This document shows, in pieces, positions 36,121 through 48,105 of a stretch of 55,394 bases of DNA. The stretch's first letter is position 1. Every line of letters begins with the position of its first letter. Source of the DNA: Welwitschia mirabilis (lineage: Eukaryota > Gnetophyta > Gnetopsida > Welwitschiales); contig JBOZIK010000001.1 in assembly GCA_051453625.1 (NCBI GenBank), forward strand, positions 236,563,939 to 236,619,332, written 5' to 3'. The notes under the pieces were generated by a model. It had not been told where the DNA came from. It saw nothing but the letters and a program-made list of their open reading frames with translations, and did not search any database. A program made the translations under genes and the position numbers.

Positions 36121-37664
36121 TTATTTCAGAATTTAATTTTCCAAAAGAAAAGTATAATGTAGAAGGCGATTGTATTGTTTCTTCAAACAGGTCAAGTATT
36201 TCGAAAGCGTTACAAAAACAAAAGCAACTAGCTTCTTCTATTGCTCCAATCATAATAGGAACTTATTCTTCTAATGCAAACATTATGCTTAGGAATTAAT
36301 TGCTAATAGAAAATGTGAAATTTAAAATTCTTTTGATTTACCTCCTAGAAACGATGTAGAACTAAGAAATTTAAGTGCATACCCAACCTTTTTGGGTGAA
36401 CCAGAAGTAGATCCTTTTCAACATTTAACCAACATAGAGCAACTTGTGCTTACATCTAAAAATTAAAAAAAACATATTAGTAATCATACATACATTATTA
36501 TTTTTTCAGTTACCCTTAGAGGAAGGGAAAAGATTTGGCTCAAAACCATCCCACATAAAAGTCTTAAATCGTAGAGTCAAGTGCAAGAAGTTTTCATTAA
36601 AATATTTTTGAATAAAAGCACTATGAGGAATAGAAGAAAAGAAGTAACCAACTTCCAATAACAACCTTATGAAGATTATACAATTGCTTAACATTTTATA
36701 ATTACTAGTTATTCCAACCCTATTGATAAATTTCATAAGGAAGAACTAGTAGATTATTTTTATAGTAGACTGAATGCTTCAACTAAATAACTTATATACT
36801 TTTCTTGTAAAGGAAATTTGTTGAACTTAAGCTTAGATGATGCTTGGAGTGTGCTAAATAATTTAGTGGAAATAAGTCAAACTTGTCCTAAGCTCACTAG
36901 GAAAAACCATACTACAGGACAAATTTTGAAAGACCTAAATGAGATAAAACATGACAAGGAAGAAGAAAGGAAGGATTCAACTAATTTAATGAAATATTTC
37001 ACTATTACTTTAGATAAGTATACTCAAATGATAGTTGATGCAAAGATTGTTAGGAATGAACCCTTAACTTCTAATTGTGAACTTTGGGAAGATGATTCCT
37101 ATTCAACAAAAGAATGTCCCTTGTTATCAACTTTGAAAAAAAGAATGTTTAAGAAAGTATGTACTTTAACCAAAGAACTCCTAACTTTAAAAGCCAATTA
37201 CCATTTCAACAAAGACCAAGTGAGTAACCCTAATGAAAATCATCTAAGAATAGATTTAAGAATTCAACTTCCAATCAAATTCTCAACAAAATCTAAATGA
37301 TCCCCTTAGAGAATCCATTAAGGAAATGAAAAAGGTGCAAGAGAAGACCAATAGCAACATTGAGAACCTAGTGAATGTGCTTTAATAAATAATGGTTGCT
37401 AATCAAAGACCACAAGGGTCTCTTACTTTTCAACTAATGCTCAATCCAAACGAAGTTAGGAGAGACTTAAAAATTATAACAAGAAGTGGAAAAGATACAA
37501 CACCTCCTGCTCAAGAGGTTTTAACTTCTAAACAAAATGAAGCAATGGAGGAAGATGATGTAGAAATCCTAGATTCTTACAACCTTTCTTCCGCATCATT
37601 TGCTAAAGCCTCCACCAAATATAATTTAAAAGAAAATAAAGAAAAGAAACCATCCACTCTTTAG
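36121..37664 (+). pseudogene. gag: Athila gag with RSGK linker, decayed
   Basis: The structural polyprotein of an Athila-type element. In order: YPTFLGEPEVDPFQHL near 36381 (family FxGxxxEDPxxHL); VTLRGREKIWLKTIP near 36510 (family LRDxAKxWLxSLP); KEELVDYFYSRLNAS near 36740; LSLDDAWSVLNNLVEIS from 36818 (family AxxLLExMA); a damaged zinc-finger-like CELW...KEC near 37076-37120; then NPNEVRRDLKIITRSGKD near 37440, the conserved gag-to-protease linker (family AITLRSGK). At least four in-frame stops and frame changes break it. The longest open pieces are 36818-37300 (160 codons) and 37392-37664 (90 codons). Confidence 0.85.
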
Positions 37665-38343
37665 CTTAATAGATTGAACGTGTATCCTACATTTGGTAAA
37701 TACCTAAAAGTCTTGATTCAAGAAGTCAACATCAACCTTCCCTTTTAGAAACTCTTGCAAAAAAACCCCAAATATTCTAAGTTATAGAAGGACTTAGTAA
37801 GAATAAACAAAAAATGTATCAGTCCTAGTAAAGTCTTTCTCACCTAATCTCTTTCTAACTTAATGATGAAAAAATGTCCTGGGGCTTTATCTGCTAATGT
37901 TACCTTAAAGAGAAATAAAATAATTAGGAAGACTTTGATTGACATAAGTGCAAGTGTGAACATTATGTCTCTCTATGTATGTAAAAGACTTGGGTTAGAA
38001 AGTAGAGTTAAACCTACACCAATTATCCTAGAGCTAGCTAACACCTCAATCAAGAAACCTTTAGAAATTATTAAAGATCTAGTCATCCAAATTAAGGAAG
38101 CTTTTTATCCCATTGATATTGTCATAATTGAAATAGAACATGATGGAGGCTATTCGCTACATCTAAGAAGAGCCTTTTACACTACAGCCCATTGTATCAT
38201 TGACACTCAATATGGAATGATAAGATACCACTTTGACAATAAAGAAATTACCATTAGGGTCTTTGATGCTATTAAAAAAGACACAGGGACTAATTTCAAC
38301 ATTGAAGATGATTTAAGACTAACTTTATTTTTACAACATTGAT
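37665..38343 (+). pseudogene. Aspartic protease, first copy
   Basis: The protease that matures the polyprotein. Open from 37863 for 159 codons. The active-site stretch reads DISASVN at 37941-37961, where the Athila family has DLGASVN, so the active-site Gly is Ser and the enzyme is probably dead. Downstream are RLGLESRVKPTPIILELA and a worn 'LRRAFYTTAHCIIDTQ' (family LGRPFLATAxAxIDVxxG). The segment before 37863 (NINLPF...LLQKNPKYSK) is in frame with the family's linker but has stops. Confidence 0.8.
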
Positions 38344-39975
38344 CCATAGAAGAGAGATTAATTATGCTACATAAGCCAACTTTGTATGATGACCCAACTA
38401 AAGCAGATTATTTTGAATCTGAGAAGGAAGTTTTCGAGGATGGGGAATAAACCCAACATCTTTACTTGATAAAAAAACTTTTTGAAGAGTATTGTTCCCT
38501 ACCTATTGTTCCCACAATAGATGGGATGACAGCCCAACTTAANNNNNNNNNNNNNNNNNNNNNNNNNNNNNNNNNNNNNNNNNNNNNNNNNNNNNNNNNN
38601 NNNNNNNNNNNNNNNNNNNNNNNNNNNNNNNNNNNNNNNNNNTGTTCACAAAATAGATGTGATGACAGCCCAACTTAACATCCATGATCTTAAGAAATTA
38701 CCCAAAGATTTAAAATACATATTTTTATCTGAGAATCAAATGAAACCTTGATAATTAGTGACATTCTCATTCATTAACAAGAATCGAATTTGACCTCACT
38801 CTTAAAATCCAAGAAAAATGTCTTTTCTTAGACACATAAAGACTTAGATGTCATTCCTCTTTTCATAGTTTAACATNNNNNNNNNNNNNNNNNNNNNNNN
38901 NNNNNNNNNNNNNNNNNNNNNNNNNNNNNNNNNNNNNNNNNNNNNNNNNNNNNNNNNNNNNNNNNNNNNNNNNNNNAAACTCTTGCAAGAAAAACCCAAA
39001 TATTCTAAGTTAGGGAAGGACTTAGTGAGAAGAAAGTAAAAACATGTCATTCTAAGTAAAGTCTTTCTCATCTAATCTCTTTCCAACTTAGTAATGAAAA
39101 AATGTCCTAAATTTAAAGATATTAGGGCTACAACTATTAGTATTACCTTAGAAGAGAAAAAAAAATTAGAAAGGATTTGATTGACATATGTGCAAATGTG
39201 AACATTATGCTTCTTTATATATGCAAAAGTCTTGGGTTGGAAAGTAGAGTTGAACCTATACCTATGATCCTAGAGCTAGTTGACACCTCAATCAAGAAAC
39301 CTTTAAGAATCATTAAAAATTTACTCATCCAAATTGAGGAAGCTTTTTATTCCATTGATGCTGCCATAGTCGAAATAGAGCATGATGGAGGGTATCTACT
39401 ACTTCTATGAAGAGCCTTTTACGCTATAGCTTATTATATTATTGACACTTGATTTGGAATGATGAGATACCACTTTGATAATAAATAAATTACCATAGGG
39501 CCTTTGATGCTACTGAAAAAGACACAGGAACTGATTTCAATATTGAAGATGATTTGAGAACAACTTTATTTTTACAAAATTAATCCTTAAAAAAGAGATT
39601 AATTATCTTACCTGAGCCAATCTTTTATGATAATCCAATTCAAATAGATTGTTTTGAATCTAAGAAGGGAGTTCTCAAGGATGAGGAAGAAACTAAACAT
39701 CTTTATTTGATAGAAAAACTTTTTGAAGAATGTTGTCCTCAACCTGTCGTCCCCATAATAGATAGAACAACAACCCAACTTAACACCCATGAGCTCTAGA
39801 AATTATTCAAAATTATAAAATACATATTCTTATCTAAAAATCAAATAAAACCTATGATAATTAGTGATCTTCTTACTCCTCAACAAGAATTGTATTTGAC
39901 CTCTTTGTTAGAATCAAAGAAAAATGCCTTTGCTTGGACACATAAAGACTTAGAGATGCCATTCCTATTTTTATA
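37750..39975 (+). repeat. Tandem duplication of protease to RT linker
   Basis: The segment from AAACTCTTGCAA (37750) through AAGACTTAGATGTCATTCCTC (about 38859) recurs from 38977 to about 39965. The copies are separated by a 100-N gap at 38877-38976, and a second gap (38543-38642) has about 36 bases repeated on both sides. Copies differ by many substitutions and a few indels, so this is either an old duplication or two related elements merged in assembly. Confidence 0.75.
38977..39559 (+). pseudogene. Aspartic protease, second copy
   Basis: Equivalent of 37750-38343. Open only from 39177 to 39410. The active site reads DICANVN (39183-39203), so both the Gly and the Ser of the family DLGAS are changed. 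It is followed by LGLESRVEPIPMILEL. It has more stops than the first copy. It lies next to the RT and so may be the original position. Confidence 0.75.
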
Positions 39976-41266
39976 GTTAAACATAAAATCTATCTTGAGA
40001 ACAATGCCAAACCTATTAGGTAACCCCAAATAAGACTAAATCCATCCCTTAAATAAATTGTTAAAGATGAAATCATTAAACTTATGGATGCTGGAATTAT
40101 TTATATCATAGTAAATAGTGAGTGGGTTAGTCCTTTAACAGTAGTGCTAAAGAAAGAAGGAAAATGAAGAATGTGCATTAACTTTAGAAAACACAATGAG
40201 GTCATCAAAAAGGATTATTGTCCTTTACCTTTTCTTGATCAAGTTCTTGATAGAATTCAAGGTCATGCTTATTATTGTTTTCTTGATGAGTATAGTGGCT
40301 ATAATCAAATTTGCATAGTAAATGAAGACCAAGCTAAAAACACCTTCACATCTTCCTTTGGAACTTTTACTTTTAAACGAATGCCATTTGAACTTTGCAA
40401 TGCCCCTAGAACTTTCCAACAAGTCATGATGGGAATATTTTCTGATATGATAAAAGACTTTATAGAAATCTTTATGGATGATCTCTCCATATTTGGTGAT
40501 ACTTTAGAACAGATTATGCTAAGATTAAAAAAATCCTTAATAAATGTATTAAAAGTGGGTTACACTAAAATTTGGAAAAGAGTTTCTTCCTTGTTCAACA
40601 TGGAATTGTTTTAGGTCATTACATTTCAAAAGAAGGGATTAGGATGGATCCCATAAAAGTAGATATCATTGAGAATCTTAATCCTTTAACAAATGTTGAA
40701 TAACTTAGATATTTCCTTGGACATGCTGGTTTCTATCGTTAATTCATCCATGACTATGCTAAAACTTATAAACCTATCCACTCTCTACTTAAAAAAGATG
40801 TTAAATTTGAGTGGTCTGATTCATGCCAACTTGCTTTTGAAACTCTTAAGGATAAAATCTTCTTCAAACCTATTATTATCAATCCTGATTGGAACAAAGA
40901 CTTTGAACTTATGTGTGATGCAAGCAACATTACTATAGAGGGAAAGAGGGAGTTCTCGGTCAAAAATATAACAATGACGATAAAGTCATATCTTACCTTA
41001 GCAAAGCTTTGACAATTACCTAATCCAACTGCACTACCACTAAGAGAAAAATTCTTGCTATCATCTTTCTCTTGGATCATCTTCGATACTATCTTCTTGG
41101 TTTTTACATCAATGTCTACACAGACCATGCAGCCATCCGTTATCTTATGATAAAGAAAGATTCAAGTACCAAACTTATTAAATGGATCCCTTTAATGCAA
41201 GAATTTAATCTTACCATCATTGATAAGGCTGGAAAACATAATAGCATAACTGACCATCTTTCTTGA
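39976..41266 (+). pseudogene. pol: Reverse transcriptase and RNase H, decayed
   Basis: It copies element RNA to DNA. RT: SEWVSPLTVVLKKEGK near 40120; a TGA (40165) where the family has Trp (WRMCIDYRKLN); then MCINFRKHNEVIKKDYCPLP and CFLDEYSGYNQI; MPFELCNAPRTFQ near 40381; the catalytic FMDD at 40471-40482 is intact. A frameshift follows at about 40515. RNase H: LMCDAS near 40909 (first catalytic Asp), then VYTDHAAIRYLMIKKD near 41110 and AGKHNSITDHLS ending at 41266 (family VADHLSR). It is split over at least four frames. The FMDD and YSGYNQI details place it in Athila. Confidence 0.9.
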
Positions 41267-41456
41267 CTTACTTGCTCCATTAATAGAACTCCTATTAATG
41301 ACTCCTTTCTTGATGAGTAACTCTTTGCAATTAAACAATTATATGCTATCTCTTCTTCTTACCCTGCTCCTTAGTATTTTGACATCATCAATTATCTAGT
41401 GACTATGAAAACTCCCCATCCTTAAAACCATAATCAATGAAAAACTTTTCTCCATA

Positions 41457-42614
41457 GGATCGGTGACTATGAGTGGAATGAGCTGCATCTTTATAGATAT
41501 AGCAAAGACCAAATTATGTGTAAATGTGTGCCTGAATGAGAGACTTTGAAAATTTTAACACTTTATCATGGTGGAGTTTGTGGGAAATACTTTAGTGACT
41601 AAAAGACTACCATGAAAATTCTTTACTCTAGTTTCTATTGGCCAACTCTTTTTAAAGATTTATTTGACTTTTCCCAGAAGTGTGATGTTTGTTAACATTA
41701 TCATAGCCTCACTTGTTCTCATGATATGTTCCTCAAACCTATACTTGAATGTAAACCTTTCGATTATTGGGGAATTAAACTTATGGACCTAATTTTATCA
41801 CATTCCCATGAGAAAATTTATATTTTAGTAGTTGTGGATTATGTTACTAAGTGGATTAAAGCTACTCCTACCACTAAAAATGATGCCCAAACTATTTGTA
41901 ACTTTGTTTGAACTCATATTTTTCAATGATTTGGATTTCTACATATTATCATTAGTGATTAAGGTACCCATTTCATGAATTACCTCTTTTAAAAACTTCT
42001 TCTTTCCATTGGTGTTGAACATAGAGTTTGTTGTGGTTATCAATCTCAAACCAATGGCCTAGCTGAAAATGCAAATAAAGAGATCAAGAAAATGCTTTAA
42101 AAATTAGTCTCTATTAATAATAAGACTTGGTCCTTTAAACTTAATGATGTTCTTTGGGCTTATCATACTAATTGACATAACTCTCTAAGTTTCTCACCTT
42201 ATGAACTTATGTACGATAAAGTATGTATTTTACTAGTTGATGTTTGCTATAATTCTTATAATTCCACCCATCAACTAAACCTTGTTGACTTGAATGAAAA
42301 TCTTAACATTCGTTTAGCCCAATTCAAACACCTAGATAAAAAATGTACTCATGCCCTACATCGTCAACTTATTCACAAGGCTCAAGCCAAATTTCAACAT
42401 GATAAAAAAAATTATTCATAAACAATTTGAACCTGGGCAATTTGTCTTGTTATATAATACCTGAGTACACCTTTAACATAATAACTTAACTTCTAAATGG
42501 TTAGGCCCTTATCTTTTCAAAAAGGTACACTCAAATGGCTCAGTTAAAATTTCCAATCTAAACATTAAAGAAATCCAAAAAGTTAATGAATAAAGGTTAA
42601 AACTCTATGAGTCA
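41457..42614 (+). pseudogene. pol: Integrase, decayed and with a lost catalytic Asp
   Basis: The zinc-binding HHCC part ends with CDVC at 41681-41692 after YHGGVCGKYF and FYWPTLFKDLF. The catalytic core begins FDYWGIKLMDL at about 41759. The family has WGIDFMG, so the first catalytic Asp is Lys. A SD followed by a stop in place of Gly marks the second (IIISD, near 41955). GLAENANKEIKKML near 42055 contains the third (Glu). The C-terminal part has WAYHTN, SPYELMYDK, then NGSVKISNLNIKEIQKVNE ending near 42590. Several frameshifts and stops. Confidence 0.85.
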
Positions 42615-43445
42615 TTTTCTAATGAAACCTTGAACATGATAAAAGCACTTGTTTTGGAAGCCCTTCTATAAGAGGAGGATACTCCTTTTTCCATTATCTA
42701 AATTATTTTTTAACTCATTTCTTTGGTTTACAGCATGTTGTCACTTGAGCATCTTTAACTTGACATCTATATTTATTTATAAAGTTTCCATGATGAGTAA
42801 TATTTTACTTTGGGAATTTTAATGATAAAATTTAGATTAATCTAATTTTTAGATATTCACATGTCTATGAACTTCATTTATAAGGAAGATTCCTTGATTC
42901 TTTTATTGTCTTTTAATGATGTAAGTAAACTATTTGTTGATGCAGGATCTTATTTTGTTACTCATCTCATTTCCTCACTTTTAGAAGTACTTGATCATAT
43001 GAAATGATTCATCTTTAAAAAAAAAAAAAANNNNNNNNNNNNNNNNNNNNNNNNNNNNNNNNNNNNNNNNNNNNNNNNNNNNNNNNNNNNNNNNNNNNNN
43101 NNNNNNNNNNNNNNNNNNNNNNNNNNNNNNTCCATGATGAGTAATATTTTACTTGGGCATTTACAATGATAAAAATTGTCTTAACACAATTTTCAGAGAT
43201 TCGCACGTCTATGAACTTCACTTAGAAGGAAGATGCCTTAATTCTTTTATTGTCTTTCAATGATGAAAGTAATCAGTTATTTTTGCAGGATCTTATTTTA
43301 TTACTCATCTCATTCTTCACTTTTATCCTTACAAGTACGTAATCATGTGGAATGATACTCATCTCAAAAAAAAAAAAAAGAAAAAAAAGAAAAGAAAATA
43401 AACTACCATGCTCTTTCATGTTCTATCTTTACATGCAGGGTAATC

Positions 43446-43514
43446 ATGATGTCCTACCGCAAGCGCACCAAGGTAAAAATTCTAAGAGGGGCCTTTGGTA
43501 GTATGATATGGTAG
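43446..43514 (+). pseudogene. Short Arg/Lys-rich ORF start in env-like position
   Basis: ATG ATG followed by SYRKRTKVKILRG and a stop after 22 codons. It is preceded by a C/T-rich stretch and a TGCAG acceptor-like site (AG at 43437-43438). A matching ATG and SY-H-TK stretch occurs in the outer element near 50448. In Athila relatives a spliced ORF follows pol, so this may be the remnant of its start. Function unknown. Confidence 0.3.
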
Positions 43515-44916
43515 CTGTAAAAACTCCACTAGGGTATTAGTCAGCCACGTTGTGCAGGTTCTTACTCCTCTAATAGTGGTTGCACTTCCCTTATCATAGA
43601 AAAATAAATCACTTTTTTTTATTTATTGATTTCTAGTACTTCCACATGATTACTCTACTTTCTAGATTTTAGTGTTTTTTTTGACATGATAGCTTATAAG
43701 TCCCTATATTTTAATAATTTTTTATCTTATCATTTATTTTTTGATAACATTAACATACTTGACATTGTCATAATCATTGCCTAGTTGAGTGAAACTTTAT
43801 AAATTTATACATTATGTCATGCATCATTAATCAAGTGATTTTATGATTGTTGTTATAAGAATTTGTTAGTTTAGCATTCAAGGTAATAAAGCAATCTTCT
43901 TCATGTTCTAGTTTTACATTTTCATTTTATTTGCCCTTAGTTGTTTTATTGGAATTTTTAAAGTTATTTCCTTATACTTTTTCAGCATCATATCATGAAT
44001 CTAATCATTTTCTGGTTTCTTCTTATGTTTTCTAGAATATTATTGTTTCTTTCTGACAGGTTTCCTTGATCTAATAAGTTCCTATTTTCCATGTGTTCGA
44101 GCACATTTGAGACATATTTGAGCGATATTTTTTTCTCCCTTGGTGAATTTTTCCTCTACTATCATTTTCCACTTCTCCATCATGCATTCACCTTTTAGGC
44201 TCTTTATTCGTTTTATTTCTTAGGTTGCTCACTTATTTTCATTACATTCTTGCATTTTTTTTCTAATTTTCTGACTTTTTTAGGTTTCATCTTCCTCTTC
44301 AAATTAGCTATTTTAGAGTCTATTGTCCTCCTTAGTCATTCCCACGATAAAGGGGACGAAACTCCCTTTTTGCTTAAGGTGTAATTCGAGACATCTTGCT
44401 TCTCCTGGGAGGGTGTTAGAACACCTTTCTGGGTGTTAATATGTTATGATTAGCACAAATTTTTAAATTTTGAGCTTTCACAATTTAATATTATGATGGA
44501 TTGTTTTGAATGAGTTCTTCATGTAATTTAAATAACTTTTTTTTTCTTTTGAGCATTCATCATGTGGGATTCAGCAGCATCTGCACATGTTTTTCTATAG
44601 CCATGTTTTTTTGATCACTTGAATTGTATAATATAAGAACTACTTAAGCTATCATGATGGTCCATTATCATTATTCTATGTTATGCATATACAGTTTCAC
44701 TTTTATGAGCCATCAAGTTACACTTTATGATTTCTATATGTGTATTGCATTCATTTTATAATGATATGCTTAAGTAGAGGGCTTAGGAATTTTTTTTAGT
44801 ACTTGCATTAATTACCTATTAATGATATCATTTTCTATGGACTTAATTTATATTCTACAAGCATTGTTTTTATCTTAAGCAAATTGGCTTGCAATCTAGT
44901 TGATTGCTTACTTTGT

Positions 44917-45475
44917 NNNNNNNNNNNNNNNNNNNNNNNNNNNNNNNNNNNNNNNNNNNNNNNNNNNNNNNNNNNNNNNNNNNNNNNNNNNNNNNNNNNN
45001 NNNNNNNNNNNNNNNNNNNNNNNNNNNNNNNNNNNNNNNNNNNNNNNNNNNNNNNNNNNNNNNNNNNNNNNNNNNNNNNNNNNNNNNNNNNNNNNNNNNN
45101 NNNNNNNNNNNNNNNNNNNNNNNNNNNNNNNNNNNNNNNNNNNNNNNNNNNNNNNNNNNNNNNNNNNNNNNNNNNNNNNNNNNNNNNNNNNNNNNNNNNN
45201 NNNNNNNNNNNNNNNNNNNNNNNNNNNNNNNNNNNNNNNNNNNNNNNNNNNNNNNNNNNNNNNNNNNNNNNNNNNNNNNNNNNNNNNNNNNNNNNNNNNN
45301 NNNNNNNNNNNNNNNNNNNNNNNNNNNNNNNNNNNNNNNNNNNNNNNNNNNNNNNNNNNNNNNNNNNNNNNNNNNNNNNNNNNNNNNNNNNNNNNNNNNN
45401 NNNNNNNNNNNNNNNNNNNNNNNNNNNNNNNNNNNNNNNNNNNNNNNNNNNNNNNNNNNNNNNNNNNNNNNNNNN
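44917..45475. other. Assembly gap (559 N)
   Basis: The 200 bases before it (44711-44916) recur after it (45474-45670) with scattered differences. The true spacer may hold only one copy. Confidence 0.75.
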
Positions 45476-45678
45476 AGTTTCACTCTATGATTTCTATATT
45501 GCATTCATTCTATAGTGACATGTTTAAGTAGGGGGCTTAGGAATTTTCTAGTACTTGTATTAATTACTTGTTGATGATATCATTTTATATGGACTCAATT
45601 TACATTCTGTAGGCATTATTGTTATGTTAAACAAATTAGCTCACAATCTAGTTGATCGCTCACTTTGTCAGGGACTGA

Positions 45679-45698
45679 CAAGGCTAAGTAGTGGGCTA
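45679..45698 (+). other. Purine-rich tract before inner 3' LTR
   Basis: ACAAGGCTAAGTAGTGGGCTA directly before TGTTACG. The outer element has nearly the same sequence before 53408. It is the probable plus-strand primer site, partly decayed. Confidence 0.6.
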
Positions 45699-47261
45699 TG
45701 TTACGATGTCAATTTGTTGGAATTTGATGATATATTTTGAGTATCTTTGCAGGACATTCATACAGGTTTTTGATACAATACTAAGAACTATGAAGTCATG
45801 ATAAGATTATCAGTGAAACATATGATATCTAGCATTTCTGGCAATTTCTTGGGCTTATTCTGATACTGCAGAATTGGAAGAAGGACTGTACAATGTAGAG
45901 ATTGATTTACCTTAGAGAAAAGAGTAGAGAAAGATTGTTATCCCCACAATCATCCCCACGACACCCAAGATGTCTAGTCTACTAACATGAACAAAAGTCT
46001 GCAGCACCAACAGCAGCACATGGCACACTGCCCAAGCCATTAAGGCAACATCATCCCCTATGTCGTGTGGATGATAAATAGGACAATGGCATTAGAACTA
46101 TGCACACGCAATCCATGGGGTTAATGGTAGCACATGGTACACTATCCAAGCCATAAAGGTAGCCTCGTCCCCTACGTCTTGTGGATGACAGATAGGATGA
46201 CAATTGTTTTTACACTACAGTAATAAATTTCATTGTAAATGGGATCAAACGACCCATGTGGATTATTAGGGTTTTTGTTTCCCACCTTTAGGATTTGCCT
46301 CTAAATTTCTCAATTTAAAATCTATAAATACCCTTCTCCTCATTCATTTCCATCCCATCTTTTGTACCTGATACTTGTGATGGAAGCTTAAAGGGTGAGA
46401 GGTCCATCCCATGTTGTAGAAAGAAGTCTCCTTGGTGTTAGGCTGTGTCCCTCTCATTGAGGTGTTGGTTTTTTGATTTGTAAGTGAATATTATTCTGAT
46501 TTCATTTGGATTAATACAAATTCCTTTTCATCTCATTATTGTGCATCTTTCTTATGATTTAATTTGGTTTTAGTTAGTGATAAGCTTTGATTTATTTAGA
46601 TCATAAGGGTGACCTTTGTTAAGGTTGACCTTATTAGTAGGATAAATTTGCATTGCTTCTTTCTTGCTTTTCATATGCATTTCATATTCTACTTGGACAG
46701 ATCTTATAGTTTATATTGATTAAGAACTAGTAGACACTCTTCTTACTTGATATAAGTTATAGAGAAGTACTCTTTGTAATAGAAAGACTAGGATCTAAGT
46801 AGGATCTATTTTCATTTCAATTTCTATTCCCATTTCCATTCACTTTCATTTCATTTCTATTTAAGCATTACATTTACTTGTGTTATTTCCTTTTAATTTT
46901 TATAAAGACAAAAAGAACTAAAATACATTGGCAAAATCAATTCTTTAACTGTAAGCCTAATGCCTTNNNNNNNNNNNNNNNNNNNNNNNNNNNNNNNNNN
47001 NNNNNNNNNNNNNNNNNNNNNNNNNNNNNNNNNNNNNNNNNNNNNNNNNNNNNNNNNNNNNNNNNNCTTTTAATTTTTATAAAGACAAAAAGAACTAAAA
47101 TACATTGGCAAAATCAATTCTTTAACTGTAAGCCTAATGCCTTCGTTGGATTATGACATTTGGATGAACTTCCATCTATACTAGAGTGTTTTTTCTGCAA
47201 TTTACATGATTTATAGATTTTTCTAAAGGATTTTCAGATTGCATAAATTCACACCACATTA
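45699..47261 (+). repeat. Inner element 3' LTR
   Basis: Begins TGTTACGATGTC. TATAAATA at 46323-46330. The U3 pair ATCATCC/GGATGAT is at 46050-46075 and CTCGTCC/GGATGAC at about 46164-46190. It contains a 100-N gap (46967-47066) with 77 bases repeated exactly on both sides (46890-46966 and 47067-47143), so its real length is about 1.39 kb. The end at 47261 is set by the AGAAT duplication. The usual terminal CA is not preserved (reads ACATTA). Confidence 0.8.
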
Positions 47262-47266
47262 AGAAT
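47262..47266 (+). repeat. Target-site duplication, right (AGAAT)
   Basis: Partner of 33309-33313. The sequence after it (TATGAGGAGAACTTCAACAT) aligns with copy 3 immediately after the sequence that precedes the left AGAAT, which proves the join. Confidence 0.8.
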
Positions 47267-47305
47267 TATGAGGAGAACTTCAACATAATAAGTAACAACA
47301 ATTAT

Positions 47306-48105
47306 TATTTCAACTTAGAAAATGAAAGTATGGATTAATTCACAACATCAAACTTATTAGGAGATAAACAACAAATGAAAGAAAATGATGAGTTAACTGT
47401 ATTATTCGATAGTAAGGATGAAGATGATTGTTTATCAAATGATGAGATAGATTATAATCGCATTCAAATCCTATCAGAAAATGAAGACGAGATAAATAAA
47501 TTATCTCATGAAAAATATAGAAATTCTTAAATCCATAATAAACATAATGATCAAATTTCTCCTTCTAATGAATCTAATGAATTGAAAAATAATAACATGC
47601 AACAAAACAATGAGNNNNNNNNNNNNNNNNNNNNNNNNNNNNNNNNNNNNNNNNNNNNNNNNNNNNNNNNNNNNNNNNNNNNNNNNNNNNNNNNNNNNNN
47701 NNNNNNNNNNNNNNNNNNNNNNNNNNNNNNNNNNNNNNNNNNNNNNNNNNNNNNNNNNNNNNNNNNNNNNNNNNNNNNNNNNNNNNNNNNNNNNNNNNNN
47801 NNNNNNNNNNNNNNNNNNNNNNNNNNNNNNNNNNNNNNNNNNNNNNNNNNNNNNNNNNNNNNNNNNNNNNNNNNNNNNNNNNNNNNNNNNNNNNNNNNNN
47901 NNNNNNNNNNNNNNNNNNNNNNNNNNNNNNNNNNNNNNNNNNNNNNNNNNNNNNNNNNNNNNNNNNNNNNNNNNNNNNNNNNNNNNNNNATAAACATAAT
48001 GATCAAATTTCTCCTTCTAATGAATCTAATGAATTGAAAAATAATAACATGCAACAAAACAATGAGAATGGTGAGGAAGAAGATGATGATGATATTGAAA
48101 TATAA
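47306..48105 (+). pseudogene. Acidic Asn-rich ORF, outer element
   Basis: One plus-strand frame, rich in Asp, Glu, Asn and Ser, runs from about 47306 with few stops (one where copy 3 has a codon, near 47341; one near 47528). Landmarks: TSNLLGDKQQ, SKDEDDCLSNDE, SNELKNNNM and GEEEDDDDIEI just before a stop at about 48103. The gap 47615-47989 has the 77 bases 47538-47614 repeated exactly after it (47990-48066). The frame is kept in copy 3 (minus, 1413-1070), with changes that often spare the residue type. I do not recognise a family. It sits where gag-pol would be in a full element. Confidence 0.5.

Larger units (their letters stand above)
42615..45678 (+). other. Inner element 3' spacer
   Basis: Long post-integrase region, where Athila elements may carry an env-like ORF. 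A 240-base block (42787-43010) recurs at 43131-43375 across a 100-N gap. The block 44711-44916 recurs at 45474-45670 across a 559-N gap. Related sequence is found in the outer element at 50100-52110. No long ORF survives. Confidence 0.6.
33314..47261 (+). mobile_element. Inner Athila-type Ty3/gypsy element
   Basis: A full-layout but broken element with 5' LTR, leader, gag, protease, RT, RNase H, integrase, long 3' spacer, purine-rich tract and 3' LTR, flanked by AGAAT. The gag core, the RSGK linker, the protease context and the 'KDYCPLPFLDQVLDRIQGH' RT segment all fit the Athila lineage. Every domain has stops or frameshifts, so it cannot move by itself. Gaps at 34310, 35174, 38543, 38877, 43031, 44917 and 46967 inflate or hide parts. 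Confidence 0.9.

Noticed and set aside
39608-40490. Minus-strand ORFs at 39608-39790, 40225-40422 and 40305-40490
   Set aside because: They are antisense shadows of the duplicated protease-RT linker and the RT on the plus strand.
40693-41128. ORFs at 40693-40938 (+) and 40766-41128 (-)
   Set aside because: They lie in wrong frames across the RT/RNase H region, which reads correctly in another plus-strand frame.
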